Below, piece by piece: positions 54,874 to 63,929 of a stretch of DNA of 64,000 bases. Position 1 is the stretch's first letter. Each line of letters starts with the position of its first letter. The stretch covers positions 1-64,000 of the forward strand of contig VGID01000018.1 in assembly GCA_016868035.1 (NCBI GenBank), read 5' to 3'. The notes under the pieces were generated by a model. The model was not told where the DNA came from, ran no database searches, and worked only from the letters and a program-made list of their open reading frames with translations. A program made the translations under genes and the position numbers. Source of the DNA: Betaproteobacteria bacterium. GTDB lineage: Bacteria; Pseudomonadota; Gammaproteobacteria; Burkholderiales; SG8-41.

Positions 54874-55105
54874 TCACGGCGCCTGGATGCTGGGCGGGTG
54901 GATCGCGATGCTGCTGCTGTGGCTGCTGCCGTTCGTCCTCGTCCTGGTCGCGATCTGGTTCGTCGTGAAAAACGCAAAGTCGCAGCCTCGGGAGAAAGCC
55001 GCGCTCGAGATCCTGGAGGAAGCGTATGCGCGCCGGGAAATCGGGCGTGACGAATTCTTGCAGAAACGCGATGACCTGCAAAAAGGAGCAAGAAACTCCA
55101 ATTGA
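54860..55105 (+). CDS. Membrane protein with SHOCT motif, second copy
   Basis: An 81-residue protein: a His/Trp-rich head (MYGFDHGAWMLGGWI), one membrane helix (LLLWLLPFVLVLVAIWFVVK) and a SHOCT end (ALEILEEAYARREIGRDEFL). It is of the same type as the gene at 47804. It overlaps the end of the SRPBCC gene. Confidence 0.85.
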   Translation: MYGFDHGAWMLGGWIAMLLLWLLPFVLVLVAIWFVVKNAKSQPREKAALEILEEAYARREIGRDEFLQKRDDLQKGARNSN

Positions 55106-55211
55106 AGCTTTTCGCGACCGCCGCGACGCAGCGAGTCATACGGGAGGACCGCATCATGCCCCGTGTGGCGCGGGACGTCCTTGCGAGGACTGATCACAGA
55201 AAGGAAAGGTT

Positions 55212-55448
55212 ATGAACGAGCACAATCAGAACGGAGACGCCGGCTTCTTTCGTTCGAAGGTCAACTGGGTGCTGTGCGGCTTCCTCGCGATCGCCGCATT
55301 TTTCCTGATCCTCGAGCACAAAGCACACGTGCTGGAATACCTTCCGGTGCTGATCCTGCTCGCGTGCCCGTTATTGCATTTTTTCATGCACCGCGGGCAT
55401 GGCGGGCACGGGCACGGCGCCGGCAAGTCGAAGGAGGAGGGAAAATGA
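55212..55448 (+). CDS. DUF2933 family small membrane protein
   Basis: A 78-residue protein. A short head (GFFRSKVNWVLCGFLAIAAF) leads into two membrane helices, and the tail is His-rich (HRGHGGHGHGAGKSK). This is the DUF2933 pattern, common beside copper and mercury genes. A metal-binding role for the His tail is likely but untested. It overlaps the next gene (ATGA). Confidence 0.88.
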   Translation: MNEHNQNGDAGFFRSKVNWVLCGFLAIAAFFLILEHKAHVLEYLPVLILLACPLLHFFMHRGHGGHGHGAGKSKEEGK

Positions 55449-56104
55449 CCGAGTCCGCGCCGGCCTACGGCCTGTGGTCGCTGGTCGTCATCAATTCGCT
55501 GGTGTTCATCATCTTCGCGTTCAGCTTCTTCAAGCCGAGGACGACCCGCGACTGGCGGTCATTCGGCGCATTTTCCGCCTTTCTCGTCGCACTGTTCACG
55601 GAGATGTACGGCTTCCCGCTCACGATCTACCTGCTCTCCGGCTGGCTCGCGAGCAGGTTTCCGGGGATCGACTTCCTCGCGCACGATTCCGGGCACCTGC
55701 TCGAGGTGATGTTCGGCTGGCGCGCGAACCCCCATTTCGGCCCGTTCCACATCGTCAGCAACGTATTCATATTCGGCGGCTTCATCCTGCTCGCGTCCGC
55801 ATGGAAGGTGCTCTACGCGGCGCAGCAGGAGCGCAGGCTCGCCACTACCGGCCCGTACTCGCACGTGCGGCATCCGCAATATACGGCGTTCATCCTCATC
55901 ATGGTCGGCTTCCTCTTCCAGTGGCCGACGCTCGTGACGCTCGTCATGTTCCCGATCCTCCTCTACATGTACGTCCGGCTCGCGCGGCGCGAGGAACGGG
56001 AAGTACTCGCCGAGTTCGGCGAGGAATACGGGCGCTACGCGAAGCGGACGCCCGCGTTTGTTCCCCGGCCGGGCGATTTGTTGGCGCGTAGCGGAAGGGC
56101 ATGA
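55445..56104 (+). CDS. Isoprenylcysteine carboxyl methyltransferase family protein
   Basis: A 219-residue, five-helix membrane protein. The C-terminal GPYSHVRHPQYTAFILIMVG and EYGRYAKRTPAFVP are the ICMT/PEMT signature for SAM binding. Bacterial members of this family in metal clusters have unknown substrates. It follows DUF2933 with a 4-base overlap, a pairing often seen in copper islands. Confidence 0.88.
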   Translation: MTESAPAYGLWSLVVINSLVFIIFAFSFFKPRTTRDWRSFGAFSAFLVALFTEMYGFPLTIYLLSGWLASRFPGIDFLAHDSGHLLEVMFGWRANPHFGPFHIVSNVFIFGGFILLASAWKVLYAAQQERRLATTGPYSHVRHPQYTAFILIMVGFLFQWPTLVTLVMFPILLYMYVRLARREEREVLAEFGEEYGRYAKRTPAFVPRPGDLLARSGRA

Positions 56105-56133
56105 CGCTTGATGAACTACAGGAGAACGAAACG

Positions 56134-57042
56134 ATGAGGCTTGCCTTAACACGCTCGATCACTCTCGGGATGATGCTCGCATCACTGTGCCTCATCGTTC
56201 CGGTGGCCGGAGCGCAGTCCGCCGAGACCCTGCATCACGTGCACGGCCTTGCCTACAGCGCCGACGGCAAGCAGCTCATGGTGCCAAGCCATCACGGGCT
56301 CGCCATTTATTCGGGAGGAAAGTGGTCCAAGGGGCCCGGACCGCTGCACGACTACATGGGCTTCGCGGCCACGAGCCAGTACCTGTACAGCAGCGGCCAT
56401 CCCGCGAAGGGCTCGGGCCTCGTGAATCCGTTCGGATTGATCCGGAGCAAGGACGGGGGCAAGAACTGGGACAAGCTCGGGCTCGAGGGCGAGTCCGACT
56501 TTCACCTGCTCTCCGCGAGCTGGAACACCAACGCGGTCTATGTGTGGAACCCCGAGCCGAACTCGCGCATGAGACAGCCGGGCCTGCACCACACGCTCAA
56601 CAGCGGCTTCCAGTGGAGCCGCGCGGCTGCGGCCGGGCTCGCCGGGGACCCGATCGCGCTCGCCGTGCATCCCGATGACGCGAAGACCGTCGCCGTCGCG
56701 ACCTCGGCGGGCATCCATCTGTCGCGCGACGCGGGCGCGAGCTTCAGGCTCCTCGCGCAGAAGGAGCAGGCGCTCTCCGCGCATTTCGATCTCGACGGCA
56801 AGCATCTGTGGTACGGGAGCTACGCAGGCGTGCCGCGGCTCACGCGCGTCGAGCTCGCATCCGGCGCGATCCAGCCGGTCATCCTGCCCGCGATCGGCAA
56901 CAAGGACGCGGTGTCCTACATCGCGCAGAACCCGAAGTCCCCGCAGGAATACGCGATCGCAACCTTCGAGCGCAGCGTGTACGTGACCCGGGACGGGGGG
57001 AAGACGTGGCTGCAGATCGCCAACAGGGGACGCGGGCATTGA
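56134..57042 (+). CDS. Exported F510_1955-type BNR/sortilin-like propeller protein
   Basis: A 302-residue protein with a signal peptide (ITLGMMLASLCLIVPVAGAQ) and a beta-propeller of BNR/VPS10-type repeats: HHVHGLAYSADGKQLMVPSH, RSKDGGKNWDKLGL, HLSRDAGASFRLLAQ and YVTRDGGKTWLQIANRG. It belongs to a group called F510_1955 family glycosylhydrolase by automated annotation, but no catalytic residue supports hydrolase activity. The ATG at 56134 follows AGGAG by 9 bases. Confidence 0.8.
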   Translation: MRLALTRSITLGMMLASLCLIVPVAGAQSAETLHHVHGLAYSADGKQLMVPSHHGLAIYSGGKWSKGPGPLHDYMGFAATSQYLYSSGHPAKGSGLVNPFGLIRSKDGGKNWDKLGLEGESDFHLLSASWNTNAVYVWNPEPNSRMRQPGLHHTLNSGFQWSRAAAAGLAGDPIALAVHPDDAKTVAVATSAGIHLSRDAGASFRLLAQKEQALSAHFDLDGKHLWYGSYAGVPRLTRVELASGAIQPVILPAIGNKDAVSYIAQNPKSPQEYAIATFERSVYVTRDGGKTWLQIANRGRGH

Positions 57043-57070
57043 GGAAAAGTGGCGCGGAATTCCGGGGAGC

Positions 57071-57084
57071 TTGATCTGGATCAG
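57071..57084 (+). promoter_or_regulatory. FNR/Anr-like box before the Spy-like gene
   Basis: TTGAT-CTGG-ATCAG matches the FNR/Anr consensus except for the last base. A -10-like TAGGCT lies at 57106-57111, which places the box centre about 41 bases before the likely start of transcription. Confidence 0.62.
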
Positions 57085-57137
57085 TTGAAAAAAGGCGAAC
57101 GCTGTTAGGCTTTTTTCTCTACATAGGAGGCGACACG

Positions 57138-57776
57138 ATGTCACCGAAACGGAAAATTCTCGCGGCGGCGGCCGCGCTCGCGCTCGCAATCGGCGGCGCG
57201 CAATCGATCTTTGCCGACCCGCAGCACGGGCCGCAGGGCATGGGTCCCGGAATGATGGGCGGCTACGGCCCGGGGTACGGCATGGGACCGGGCATGATGG
57301 GCCAGGGACAAGGCGGCGGTTACGGACCTGGCTATGGCATGGGGCCAGGCATGATGGGCGGCTACGGTCCCGGCTACGGCATGGGCCCCGGGATGATGGG
57401 GCCGGGCATGATGGGCGGCTACGGCATGGGTCCTGGAATGATGATGGGCCCGGGGATGATGGGCCCCGGAACGATGAGAGGGTACGGCGGCGTTGAGCTC
57501 AACGAGAAACAGCAGGAGAGTCTCGCCCGCGTGCAGGAGGACGCGGCCCGGAAGCAATGGGAATTGATGGGCAAGATGCACGACGAGCAATTCAAGTTGC
57601 GCGCGCTCTATGGCGCCGCGAAGCGCGACGATGCGGCGATCGAGAAATCCTTCAAGCGCATGGAAGAGCTGAGGCGGCAGATGTTCGACGCCATGCTCGA
57701 GGCGCGCAAGCAGACGAACGCCGTGTTCACGAAGGAGCAGCGCGACAGGATGCACCGCGGCGGACCGCGGTGGTAG
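57138..57776 (+). CDS. Spy/CpxP-like periplasmic protein with GPGMMG repeats
   Basis: A 212-residue protein with a signal peptide (KILAAAAALALAIGGAQSIF), then about 90 residues of repeats of the form GYGPGYGMGPGMMG. The rest is a helical LTxxQ/Spy-type domain (ELNEKQQESLARVQEDAARK to TNAVFTKEQRDRMHRGG). Spy proteins are chaperones or metal sensors. The Met/Gly-rich part could bind copper, as Met-rich tails do in other copper proteins. Confidence 0.82.
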   Translation: MSPKRKILAAAAALALAIGGAQSIFADPQHGPQGMGPGMMGGYGPGYGMGPGMMGQGQGGGYGPGYGMGPGMMGGYGPGYGMGPGMMGPGMMGGYGMGPGMMMGPGMMGPGTMRGYGGVELNEKQQESLARVQEDAARKQWELMGKMHDEQFKLRALYGAAKRDDAAIEKSFKRMEELRRQMFDAMLEARKQTNAVFTKEQRDRMHRGGPRW

Positions 57777-57917
57777 CAATGCCGGCGGATCGGTGCGCCG
57801 CGTAGCGCGCTTTCCCATCGTTCCCCTCCATTGAGTTAACATGACGCGCCGGGCGCGGTGCGCCCGCGCGACTGCGTACTCTCGGGAGCAGGTACCGGCG
57901 AGAACATAGAGCCATGG
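57777..57917. other. Gap without a gene
   Basis: About 140 bases with no credible gene; the sequence ATTGAGTTAACATGACGCGCC (57830-57850) has no good ribosome site. It runs into the repeat at 57918. Confidence 0.4.
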
Positions 57918-58079
57918 AACCGCCGATGAACGCAGATGGACGCCGAGAGAAGCCGTGAATCGTAAATGGTGAATGGTGATTGGAAACAGCAAGAACACAC
58001 CCTTGGTGGAGCGAATTTTGTGACGATTCACGTTTTACGTTTCACGTTTTACGAGGCCGATCGGCGTTCATCGGCGGCT
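57918..58079. repeat. Nested inverted repeat, copy 6
   Basis: Outer arms: AACCGCCGATGAACGCAGAT at the left, and GGCCGATCGGCGTTCATCGG ending in CGGC at the right. Inner left units GTGAATCGTAAATGGTGAAT; inner right units GATTCACGTTTTACGTTTCA. This inner type (GTGAATCGTAAA) differs again from the other copies. It sits just before ccmA and may be the leader of the operon. Confidence 0.85.
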
Positions 58080-58107
58080 AATATTCCTTGAATTTCCTAC
58101 CCACCAT

Positions 58108-58735
58108 GCTGGAAGCGATCGATCTCGAGTGCGTGCGCGGCGAGCGCACGCTGTTCAGCGGGCTCAACTTCGCGCTGCGCGGGGGCGAACTCATGCGGGT
58201 CGCGGGCGCGAACGGCAGCGGCAAGACGAGCCTGCTGCGCATCGTGTGCGGGCTGCTGTTCCCGGAACAGGGGAGCGTGCGCTGGCGCGGGGAAAACGTG
58301 CGCACCCTGCGCGAGGAATACGGGAAGGAACTCGTGTACGTCGGCCATTCGAACGCGGTGAAGGACGATCTCACCGCCGCGGAGAACGTCACCGTATCGT
58401 GCACGCTCTCCGGCATGGAACCGGACCGGGACCGGGTGCACGAGGCGCTGCACGGCATCGGGCTCGCCGGCTGCGAGGGGTTGCCCGCGCGGGCGCTCTC
58501 GCAGGGCCAGCGGCGGCGGGTGGCGCTCGCGCGCCTGCTGCTCTGCGGGCACGCGCCGCTGTGGGTGCTCGACGAGCCTTTCGCCGCGCTCGACGCGCAG
58601 GCGATCGAGCGCGTGCAGGCGCTGATCTCGGCGCACGTCGCGCGCGGCGCGGCGGTCGTGTACACGAGCCACCAGGAAGCGCGCCTCCCCGCGACACACA
58701 CCATCAACCTTGCCGGCGCGGCGAGCGACCGTTAA
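58108..58735 (+). CDS. ccmA: Cytochrome c maturation ATPase CcmA
   Basis: A 208-residue ABC ATPase of heme handling. Walker A is ANGSGKTSL, the signature is SQGQRRRVALAR, Walker B is LWVLDEPFAALD. With CcmB it forms the ABC part that frees holo-CcmE from CcmC and CcmD, using ATP. The start at 58108 (MLEAIDLECVRG) gives a normal length of about 205 residues. It heads the ccmABCDEFG operon. Confidence 0.93.
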
Positions 58736-58786
58736 GCGGCAAACGGACGAAGGCGCCGCCCGAAACCATGATTGCTCCCCCGTTCA

Positions 58787-58811
58787 CCGTTCACCGTTCA
58801 CCGTTCACGGA
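58787..58811. repeat. Tandem GTTCACC units between ccmA and ccmB
   Basis: Four near-perfect copies of GTTCACC. These match the right arm of the GTGAACGGT family at 17163, but no left arm is present here. Confidence 0.7.
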
Positions 58812-58817
58812 TCCTGG

Positions 58818-59486
58818 ATGCTGACCGCACTGCGCTGCGTGATCCGCCGCGACCTGCTGCTCGCGATGCGGCGGCGCTCCGACGTCGCGACGGCGCTGCT
58901 TTTCTTCGTGATCGTCGTGAGCCTGTTCCCGCTCGGGGTGGGTCCGGAGCCGAACCTGCTGCGCGAGATCGCCCCGGGCGTGATCTGGGTGGCCGCCCTG
59001 CTCGCCTCCATGCTCTCGCTCTCCCGCCTGTTCGCGGCCGATTTCGCGGACGGCACCCTGGAGCAGATGATCCTCAGCGCCACTCCGCTCGGCGCCATCG
59101 TGGCGGCGAAGGTGGTCGCCCACTGGCTGGTCTCGGGCCTGCCGCTGGTGCTGATCGCCCCCGTGCTCGCGCTCCAGTTTGATCTAGCGCAGCCCCTGCT
59201 GCCGGTACTGACAGTATCGTTGCTGCTCGGCACACCGGTTTTGAGCCTGATCGGCGCGATCGGCGCGGCGCTCACGCTGGGAGTGCGCGGAAGCGGGGTG
59301 CTGCTGTCGCTGCTCGTGCTGCCGCTCTACGTGCCCGTGCTCATCATGGGCGCCGGCGCGGTCGAGGCCGCGGCAGTGGGCCTGGACAATGCCGGCCACC
59401 TGCTCCTGCTCGCCGCGTTCCTGGTGGGGGCGGCGGCTTTCGCGCCGTGGGCGATCTCCGCGGCGCTGCGCATTTCGATGGAATGA
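58818..59486 (+). CDS. ccmB: Heme exporter membrane protein CcmB
   Basis: A 222-residue integral membrane protein with six helices. Family residues seen are VVSLFPLGVGPEPNLLREIA and RLFAADFADGTLEQMILS. It is the membrane partner of CcmA. The ATG at 58818 begins MLTALRCVIRRDLLLAMRRR. Confidence 0.92.
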   Translation: MLTALRCVIRRDLLLAMRRRSDVATALLFFVIVVSLFPLGVGPEPNLLREIAPGVIWVAALLASMLSLSRLFAADFADGTLEQMILSATPLGAIVAAKVVAHWLVSGLPLVLIAPVLALQFDLAQPLLPVLTVSLLLGTPVLSLIGAIGAALTLGVRGSGVLLSLLVLPLYVPVLIMGAGAVEAAAVGLDNAGHLLLLAAFLVGAAAFAPWAISAALRISME

Positions 59487-59579
59487 GAAGCTTGGGGGAC
59501 CGAATTCGGGTTGCTTCAAACCGGCGCGTGATGCGATGATATGCGTTTTTATTCAGAATGATACGAGAGGCGAGCCGCA

Positions 59580-60329
59580 GTGAGCCAGCCGAGCCTGGTC
59601 GTCGGGAACGTCAACTGGTTCAAGTACGCGTCCCCACAGAGTTTCTACCCCCTTGCCGGGGCAATGATCCCGTGGTTCGCGTGGGCGGCGGCGGCGCTGT
59701 GCGCGGCCGGCCTGTACGTGGGCTTTTTCGTCGCGCCGACCGACCACCAGCAGGGCGAGTCTTACCGCATCATCTTCATCCACGTGCCGGCCGCGTGGAT
59801 GTCCATGTTCCTCTATCTGGTGATGGCGTTCTGGGCGGGCGTCGGGCTCGTGTTCAACACGCGGCTCTCCCACATGATGGCGAGTGCGCTTGCGCCGACG
59901 GGCGCGCTCTTCACCTTCCTTGCGCTGTGGACCGGCTCGCTGTGGGGAAAGCCCACCTGGGGGACGTGGTGGGTGTGGGATGCGCGGCTCACTTCGGAGC
60001 TCATCCTGCTGTTCCTGTATTTCGGGTTCATGGCGCTGAAGGCGGCGATCGACGATCCGCGGCGCGCGGACCGTGCGGGGGCCGTGCTGGCGCTGGTGGG
60101 CGTGGTGAACATCCCGATCATCTACTATTCGGTGGAATGGTGGAACACGCTGCACCAGGGCGCATCGGTGAGCCTCACCAGGGCGCCCACGATGGCGGCG
60201 ACGATGTTGACGGGAATGCTGCTGATGGCGCTCGCGGCCTGGATGTACAGCATCGCCGCCTCGCTCCACCGCGTGCGCTCGGTCATCCTGGAGCGCGAGC
60301 GGGGCGCCGACTGGCTTCGAGCCCTTTGA
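59580..60329 (+). CDS. ccmC: Heme lyase-type protein CcmC
   Basis: A 249-residue protein, six membrane helices. It delivers heme to CcmE. The tryptophan-rich heme motif is WGKPTWGTWWVWDARLTSEL, and the flanking His residues lie in IIFIHVPAAWMS and VEWWNTLHQGASV. The GTG at 59580 starts MSQPSLVVGN; the length is normal. Confidence 0.93.
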   Translation: MSQPSLVVGNVNWFKYASPQSFYPLAGAMIPWFAWAAAALCAAGLYVGFFVAPTDHQQGESYRIIFIHVPAAWMSMFLYLVMAFWAGVGLVFNTRLSHMMASALAPTGALFTFLALWTGSLWGKPTWGTWWVWDARLTSELILLFLYFGFMALKAAIDDPRRADRAGAVLALVGVVNIPIIYYSVEWWNTLHQGASVSLTRAPTMAATMLTGMLLMALAAWMYSIAASLHRVRSVILERERGADWLRAL

Positions 60330-60343
60330 AGAATCAGAGATGA

Positions 60344-60372
60344 GCCGCAGATAAACGCCGATAGACGCAGAT
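60344..60372. repeat. Single outer arm of the CCGCAGATAAACGCCGAT family
   Basis: GCCGCAGATAAACGCCGATA followed by GACGCAGAT. It is the left outer arm type of copies 1-6 without a nearby right arm. The matching right arm next appears after ccmF at 63223. Confidence 0.65.
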
Positions 60373-60396
60373 GAAAAACCGCAATACAGTGAGGCG

Positions 60397-60570
60397 ATGA
60401 GCTGGGCGAGCTGGTCCGATTTCTTCGCGATGGGCGGCTATGCGGTCTATGTCTGGGGATCGTACGCCGTCACCGCCGGTCTTATCCTCGCGGAGGTCAT
60501 CATGCTGGGTATCCGGAAACGTGCCGCGAAGGCGCGGCTTGCCGCAGGCCGCGGCGCGGGAATGCCATGA
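60397..60570 (+). CDS. ccmD: Small heme exporter protein CcmD
   Basis: A 57-residue one-helix protein ([20 protein letters not shown] start, then [20 protein letters not shown]). CcmD keeps CcmC and holo-CcmE together for release by CcmAB. The early [15 protein letters not shown] is characteristic. Its stop overlaps the ccmE start (ATGA). Confidence 0.9.
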   Translation: MSWASWSDFFAMGGYAVYVWGSYAVTAGLILAEVIMLGIRKRAAKARLAAGRGAGMP

Positions 60571-61049
60571 CACGGCGCCAGAAGCGCATCGCGATGGTAG
60601 GGGGCGGGCTCGCCGCGGTGGTGCTCGTCACCGGGCTCGTACTGTCGGCGTTCCAGAAGAACCTCGTGTTCTTCTTCACGCCTTCGCAGGTCGCGGCCCA
60701 CGAGGCACCGCAGGGGCGCGCCTTCCGCATCGGCGGGCTGGTCGAGACGGGCAGCGTCAAGCGCCAGCCCGACGGCATGACCGTGCACTTCGCGGTCACC
60801 GACACCGCGGTCGTCATCCCGGTCGTCTACCGCGGCAAGCTGCCGGATCTCTTCCGCGAGGGCAAGGGCGTGGTCACGCAGGGACGCCTCGGTCCCGACG
60901 GCGTGTTCCAGGCAAGCGAGGTGCTCGCCAAGCACGACGAGAACTACATGCCGCCCGAGGCCGATCACGCGCTGAAGAAGGCGCAGGCCGCGCGGGAGAG
61001 AGCGGCGCAAACGCTCATCGTTCCACCTGCCGCAGGAGAAAAGCGCTGA
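60567..61049 (+). CDS. ccmE: Periplasmic heme chaperone CcmE
   Basis: A 160-residue protein with an N-terminal anchor ([20 protein letters not shown]) and an OB-fold. The heme-binding His is in [12 protein letters not shown], and the [10 protein letters not shown] and [13 protein letters not shown] strands fit. It carries heme covalently to CcmF. Its stop overlaps the ccmF start. Confidence 0.93.
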   Translation: MTRRQKRIAMVGGGLAAVVLVTGLVLSAFQKNLVFFFTPSQVAAHEAPQGRAFRIGGLVETGSVKRQPDGMTVHFAVTDTAVVIPVVYRGKLPDLFREGKGVVTQGRLGPDGVFQASEVLAKHDENYMPPEADHALKKAQAARERAAQTLIVPPAAGEKR

Positions 61050-63034
61050 TGGTTCCGGAACTCGGCCAGTTTGCGCTCGCGCTGGCGTTCGCCATCGCGC
61101 TCGTCCAGGGAACGCTGCCGCTCGCGGGCGCCGCGCGCGGGGACGCCGCATGGATGAGCGTCGCGCGGCCGGCGGCGCAGGGGCAGTTCGTATTCATCGC
61201 GATCGCCTTCGGCTGTCTCACCTACGCGTTCGTGACGAACGATTTTTCGGTGCAGAACGTGGCATCCAATTCCAACACCGCGCTGCCCCTCGAATACCGC
61301 GTTGCCGCCACCTGGGGCAGCCACGAGGGTTCGCTCCTGCTGTGGGTGCTGGTCATGGCCGCATGGATGGTGGCAGTGACCGTGTTCAGCCGCGGCCTGC
61401 CGGAGGAAATGGTCGCGCGCGTGCTGGGCGTGATGGGGCTGGTGAGCGTCGGCTTCCTCGCCTTCATGCTGTTCACCTCCAATCCCTTCGACCGGCTGTT
61501 CCCGGTGCCGGCCGACGGGCGCGATCTGAACCCCCTGCTGCAGGACCCCGGCATGGTGTTCCACCCGCCGCTGCTCTACATGGGCTACGTCGGCTTCTCG
61601 GTCGCATTCGCGTTCGCGATCGCGGCGCTGCTCTCCGGACAGCTCGACGCCACCTGGGCGCGCTGGTCGCGCCCCTGGACCACGGTCGCGTGGCTGTTCC
61701 TGACGCTCGGCATCGCGCTCGGCAGCTGGTGGGCCTACTACGAGCTCGGCTGGGGCGGCTGGTGGTTCTGGGACCCGGTGGAGAACGCTTCCTTCATGCC
61801 GTGGCTGGTGGGCACCGCGCTGATCCACTCGCTCGCGGTGACCGACAAGCGCGGCAGCTTCCGCAGCTGGACCGTGCTGCTCGCGATCCTCGCATTCTCG
61901 CTCTCGCTGCTCGGCACCTTCCTCGTGCGCTCCGGCGTGCTCTCGTCGGTGCACGCTTTCGCCACGGACCCGAAGCGCGGCGTTTTCATCCTGCTGCTGC
62001 TCACGTTGGTGATCGGGGGCTCGCTCACGCTGTTCGCCTGGCGCACCTCGCGCGTCGGTCTCGGCGGCCGCTTCGACGTCTTGTCGCGCGAATCCATGCT
62101 GCTCACCAACAACGTGCTGCTCGTGGTGGCGATGGGCACCGTGATGCTGGGCACGCTCTACCCCCTCGTGCTCGACGCGCTCGGGCTGGGCAAGATCTCG
62201 GTCGGCCCGCCCTACTTCGAGGCGGTATTCGCGCCGCTGATGTCGCCGGCGCTGTTCCTGATGGGCGTCGGTCCGATCACGCGCTGGAAGAAGGCGAGCC
62301 TGCCCGATCTCGCGGTGCGCCTGCGCTGGGCGGCGGCGGTGAGCATCGTCACGGCGCTGGTGTTGCCGTTCACGCTCGGGCAGTGGCACCCGCTCGTGAG
62401 CTTCGGCCTCGCGCTCGCCGCGTGGATCGTGGCGACGAGCGTGGTGGGCCTGTGGGACCGCGTGAAGCACGCGCAATCCGGCGCGAGCGTGTGGGCACGG
62501 CTGGCCGGCACGCCGCGCGCCTACTACGGCATGCTGCTCGCCCACGTCGGCGTGGCGGTGTTCGTGACGGGCGTCACCATCGTAATGGGCTACCAGAGCG
62601 AAAAAGACGTGCGCATGGAACCCGGCGACACGGTGGAGCTCGCCGGCTACACGTTCCGCTTCGGCGGCGTACGGGAAGTCAACGGACCGAACTACCTGGC
62701 GGCGCGCGCGACCGTGGCGGTAACGCGCGACGGCAAGCCGGTCACGATGCTCTACCCGGAGAAGCGGCGCTACCTCGTGCAGGACAATCCGATGACCGAG
62801 GCCGCGATCGATTCGGGGTTCACGCGCGATCTCTACGTCTCGCTCGGCGACGCGCTCGAGGGCAATACCTGGCTCGTCAGCGTGTACCACAAGCCGTTCG
62901 TGAACTGGATCTGGGGCGGCTGCCTGCTGATGGCGCTGGGCGGCCTGCTTGCCGCGCTCGACCGCCGCTACCGGGTCGCCGCCCGGGCCCGCGAAACCGC
63001 GCCCGCCGCCGCGGCCCGCCCGGCGCAGGCGTGA
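61049..63034 (+). CDS. ccmF: Cytochrome c heme lyase CcmF
   Basis: A 661-residue, 14-15 helix protein that attaches heme to the CxxCH of apocytochromes. The tryptophan-rich motif is WGGWWFWDPVENASFMPWL, and the conserved His residues occur in WGSHEGSLLLWV and nearby loops. The C-terminal soluble loop with VNGPNYLAARATVAVTRDGK is present. Normal length. Confidence 0.95.
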   Translation: MVPELGQFALALAFAIALVQGTLPLAGAARGDAAWMSVARPAAQGQFVFIAIAFGCLTYAFVTNDFSVQNVASNSNTALPLEYRVAATWGSHEGSLLLWVLVMAAWMVAVTVFSRGLPEEMVARVLGVMGLVSVGFLAFMLFTSNPFDRLFPVPADGRDLNPLLQDPGMVFHPPLLYMGYVGFSVAFAFAIAALLSGQLDATWARWSRPWTTVAWLFLTLGIALGSWWAYYELGWGGWWFWDPVENASFMPWLVGTALIHSLAVTDKRGSFRSWTVLLAILAFSLSLLGTFLVRSGVLSSVHAFATDPKRGVFILLLLTLVIGGSLTLFAWRTSRVGLGGRFDVLSRESMLLTNNVLLVVAMGTVMLGTLYPLVLDALGLGKISVGPPYFEAVFAPLMSPALFLMGVGPITRWKKASLPDLAVRLRWAAAVSIVTALVLPFTLGQWHPLVSFGLALAAWIVATSVVGLWDRVKHAQSGASVWARLAGTPRAYYGMLLAHVGVAVFVTGVTIVMGYQSEKDVRMEPGDTVELAGYTFRFGGVREVNGPNYLAARATVAVTRDGKPVTMLYPEKRRYLVQDNPMTEAAIDSGFTRDLYVSLGDALEGNTWLVSVYHKPFVNWIWGGCLLMALGGLLAALDRRYRVAARARETAPAAAARPAQA

Positions 63035-63113
63035 GCGGCGCACACTCGGCTACCGTGACTATCGACGAGCGCCGGGGCCGGATCAAGAAATGATCTCAAT
63101 CTCGAACAGCGTA

Positions 63114-63256
63114 AGCCACAGAGAACACAGAGTTCACAGAGAATGCAGACCACGACGGAAAGCCGTTTGCCCCCTTCCAACCCTCTGTGCTCTCTGTGCT
63201 CTCTGTGGCCCGATTTTGATTTTCATCGGCGTCTATCGGCGTTCATCTGCGGCTGA
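63114..63256. repeat. Inverted CACAGAG array and right outer arm
   Basis: Inner arms: AGCCACAGAGAACACAGAGT at the left, and CTCTGTGCTCTCTGTGGC ending about 63208. Then a right outer arm, CATCGGCGTCTATCGGCGTT and CATCTGCGGCT (63223-63256). The left outer arm is missing. The type is the same as copy 5. Confidence 0.82.
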
Positions 63257-63287
63257 TATGTTGGCTTGTTTCGCGATTCCCTGACGC

Positions 63288-63836
63288 ATGGCAAACGGTA
63301 CCGCCTCCCTGCCCCGCTTCCTCGTGCCGCTCGGTGTCTTCGGCGCGCTCGTCATCCTGCTCGGCGTGGGGCTCACGCTCAACCCGCGCGAGGTGCCCTC
63401 GCCGCTCATCGGCAAGCCCGCGCCGCAGTTCTCGCTGCCGCAGCTGCACGCGCCCGACAGGATGTTCGCCCCGGCGGACCTGTCCGGAAGAGTGTGGGTG
63501 CTCAACGTCTGGGCGTCGTGGTGCCCGCCGTGCCTGGTGGAGCACCCGCACATCACGAATCTCGCGCGCATGGGCATCGCGCCGGTCGTCGGCCTGAATT
63601 ACAAGGACCGCCGCGAGGAGGCGATCAACTGGCTCCGGCGCCACGGCGACCCCTACGAGCTTTCCGCGTCCGACATCGCGGGCCGGATCGCGATCGACTA
63701 CGGCGTCTACGGCGTGCCGGAGACGTACGTGATCGACCAGCGCGGGGTGATCCGCTACAAGCACATCGGCCCGGTGACGGCCGACATCGTGAAAAAGAAG
63801 ATCGTGCCGCTCATCCGCGACCTGGGTCGCGGATGA
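63288..63836 (+). CDS. ccmG: Thiol:disulfide interchange protein CcmG (DsbE)
   Basis: A 182-residue membrane-anchored thioredoxin. It has an N-terminal helix (FLVPLGVFGALVILLGVGLT), a WCPPC active site in NVWASWCPPCLVEHPH, and GVPETYVIDQRGVI with the cis-Pro. It reduces the CxxCH thiols of apocytochrome c. The next ccm gene (ccmH) would lie beyond the right edge. Confidence 0.93.
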   Translation: MANGTASLPRFLVPLGVFGALVILLGVGLTLNPREVPSPLIGKPAPQFSLPQLHAPDRMFAPADLSGRVWVLNVWASWCPPCLVEHPHITNLARMGIAPVVGLNYKDRREEAINWLRRHGDPYELSASDIAGRIAIDYGVYGVPETYVIDQRGVIRYKHIGPVTADIVKKKIVPLIRDLGRG

Positions 63837-63839
63837 AAC

Positions 63840-63925
63840 CGGTGAATAGTGAACGGTGAACAGTGAGCAGTAAGAACCAAAGCAAAAAGTGGGGCATACC
63901 GGAGTTTCCGCTTACTGCTTACCGG
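63840..63925. repeat. Inverted array of GTGAACGGT / GCTTACCG units
   Basis: The left arm (63840-63875) has GGTGAATAGTGAACGGTGAA and further units; the right arm (63910-63925) has GCTTACTGCTTACC. It has the same architecture as the arrays at 13641 and 17163, but the left and right unit types are mixed. Confidence 0.65.
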
Positions 63926-63929
63926 GTAA

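Noticed and set aside
60965-63043. 692-residue minus-strand frame opposite ccmF
   Set aside because: Shadow of ccmF in high-GC sequence.
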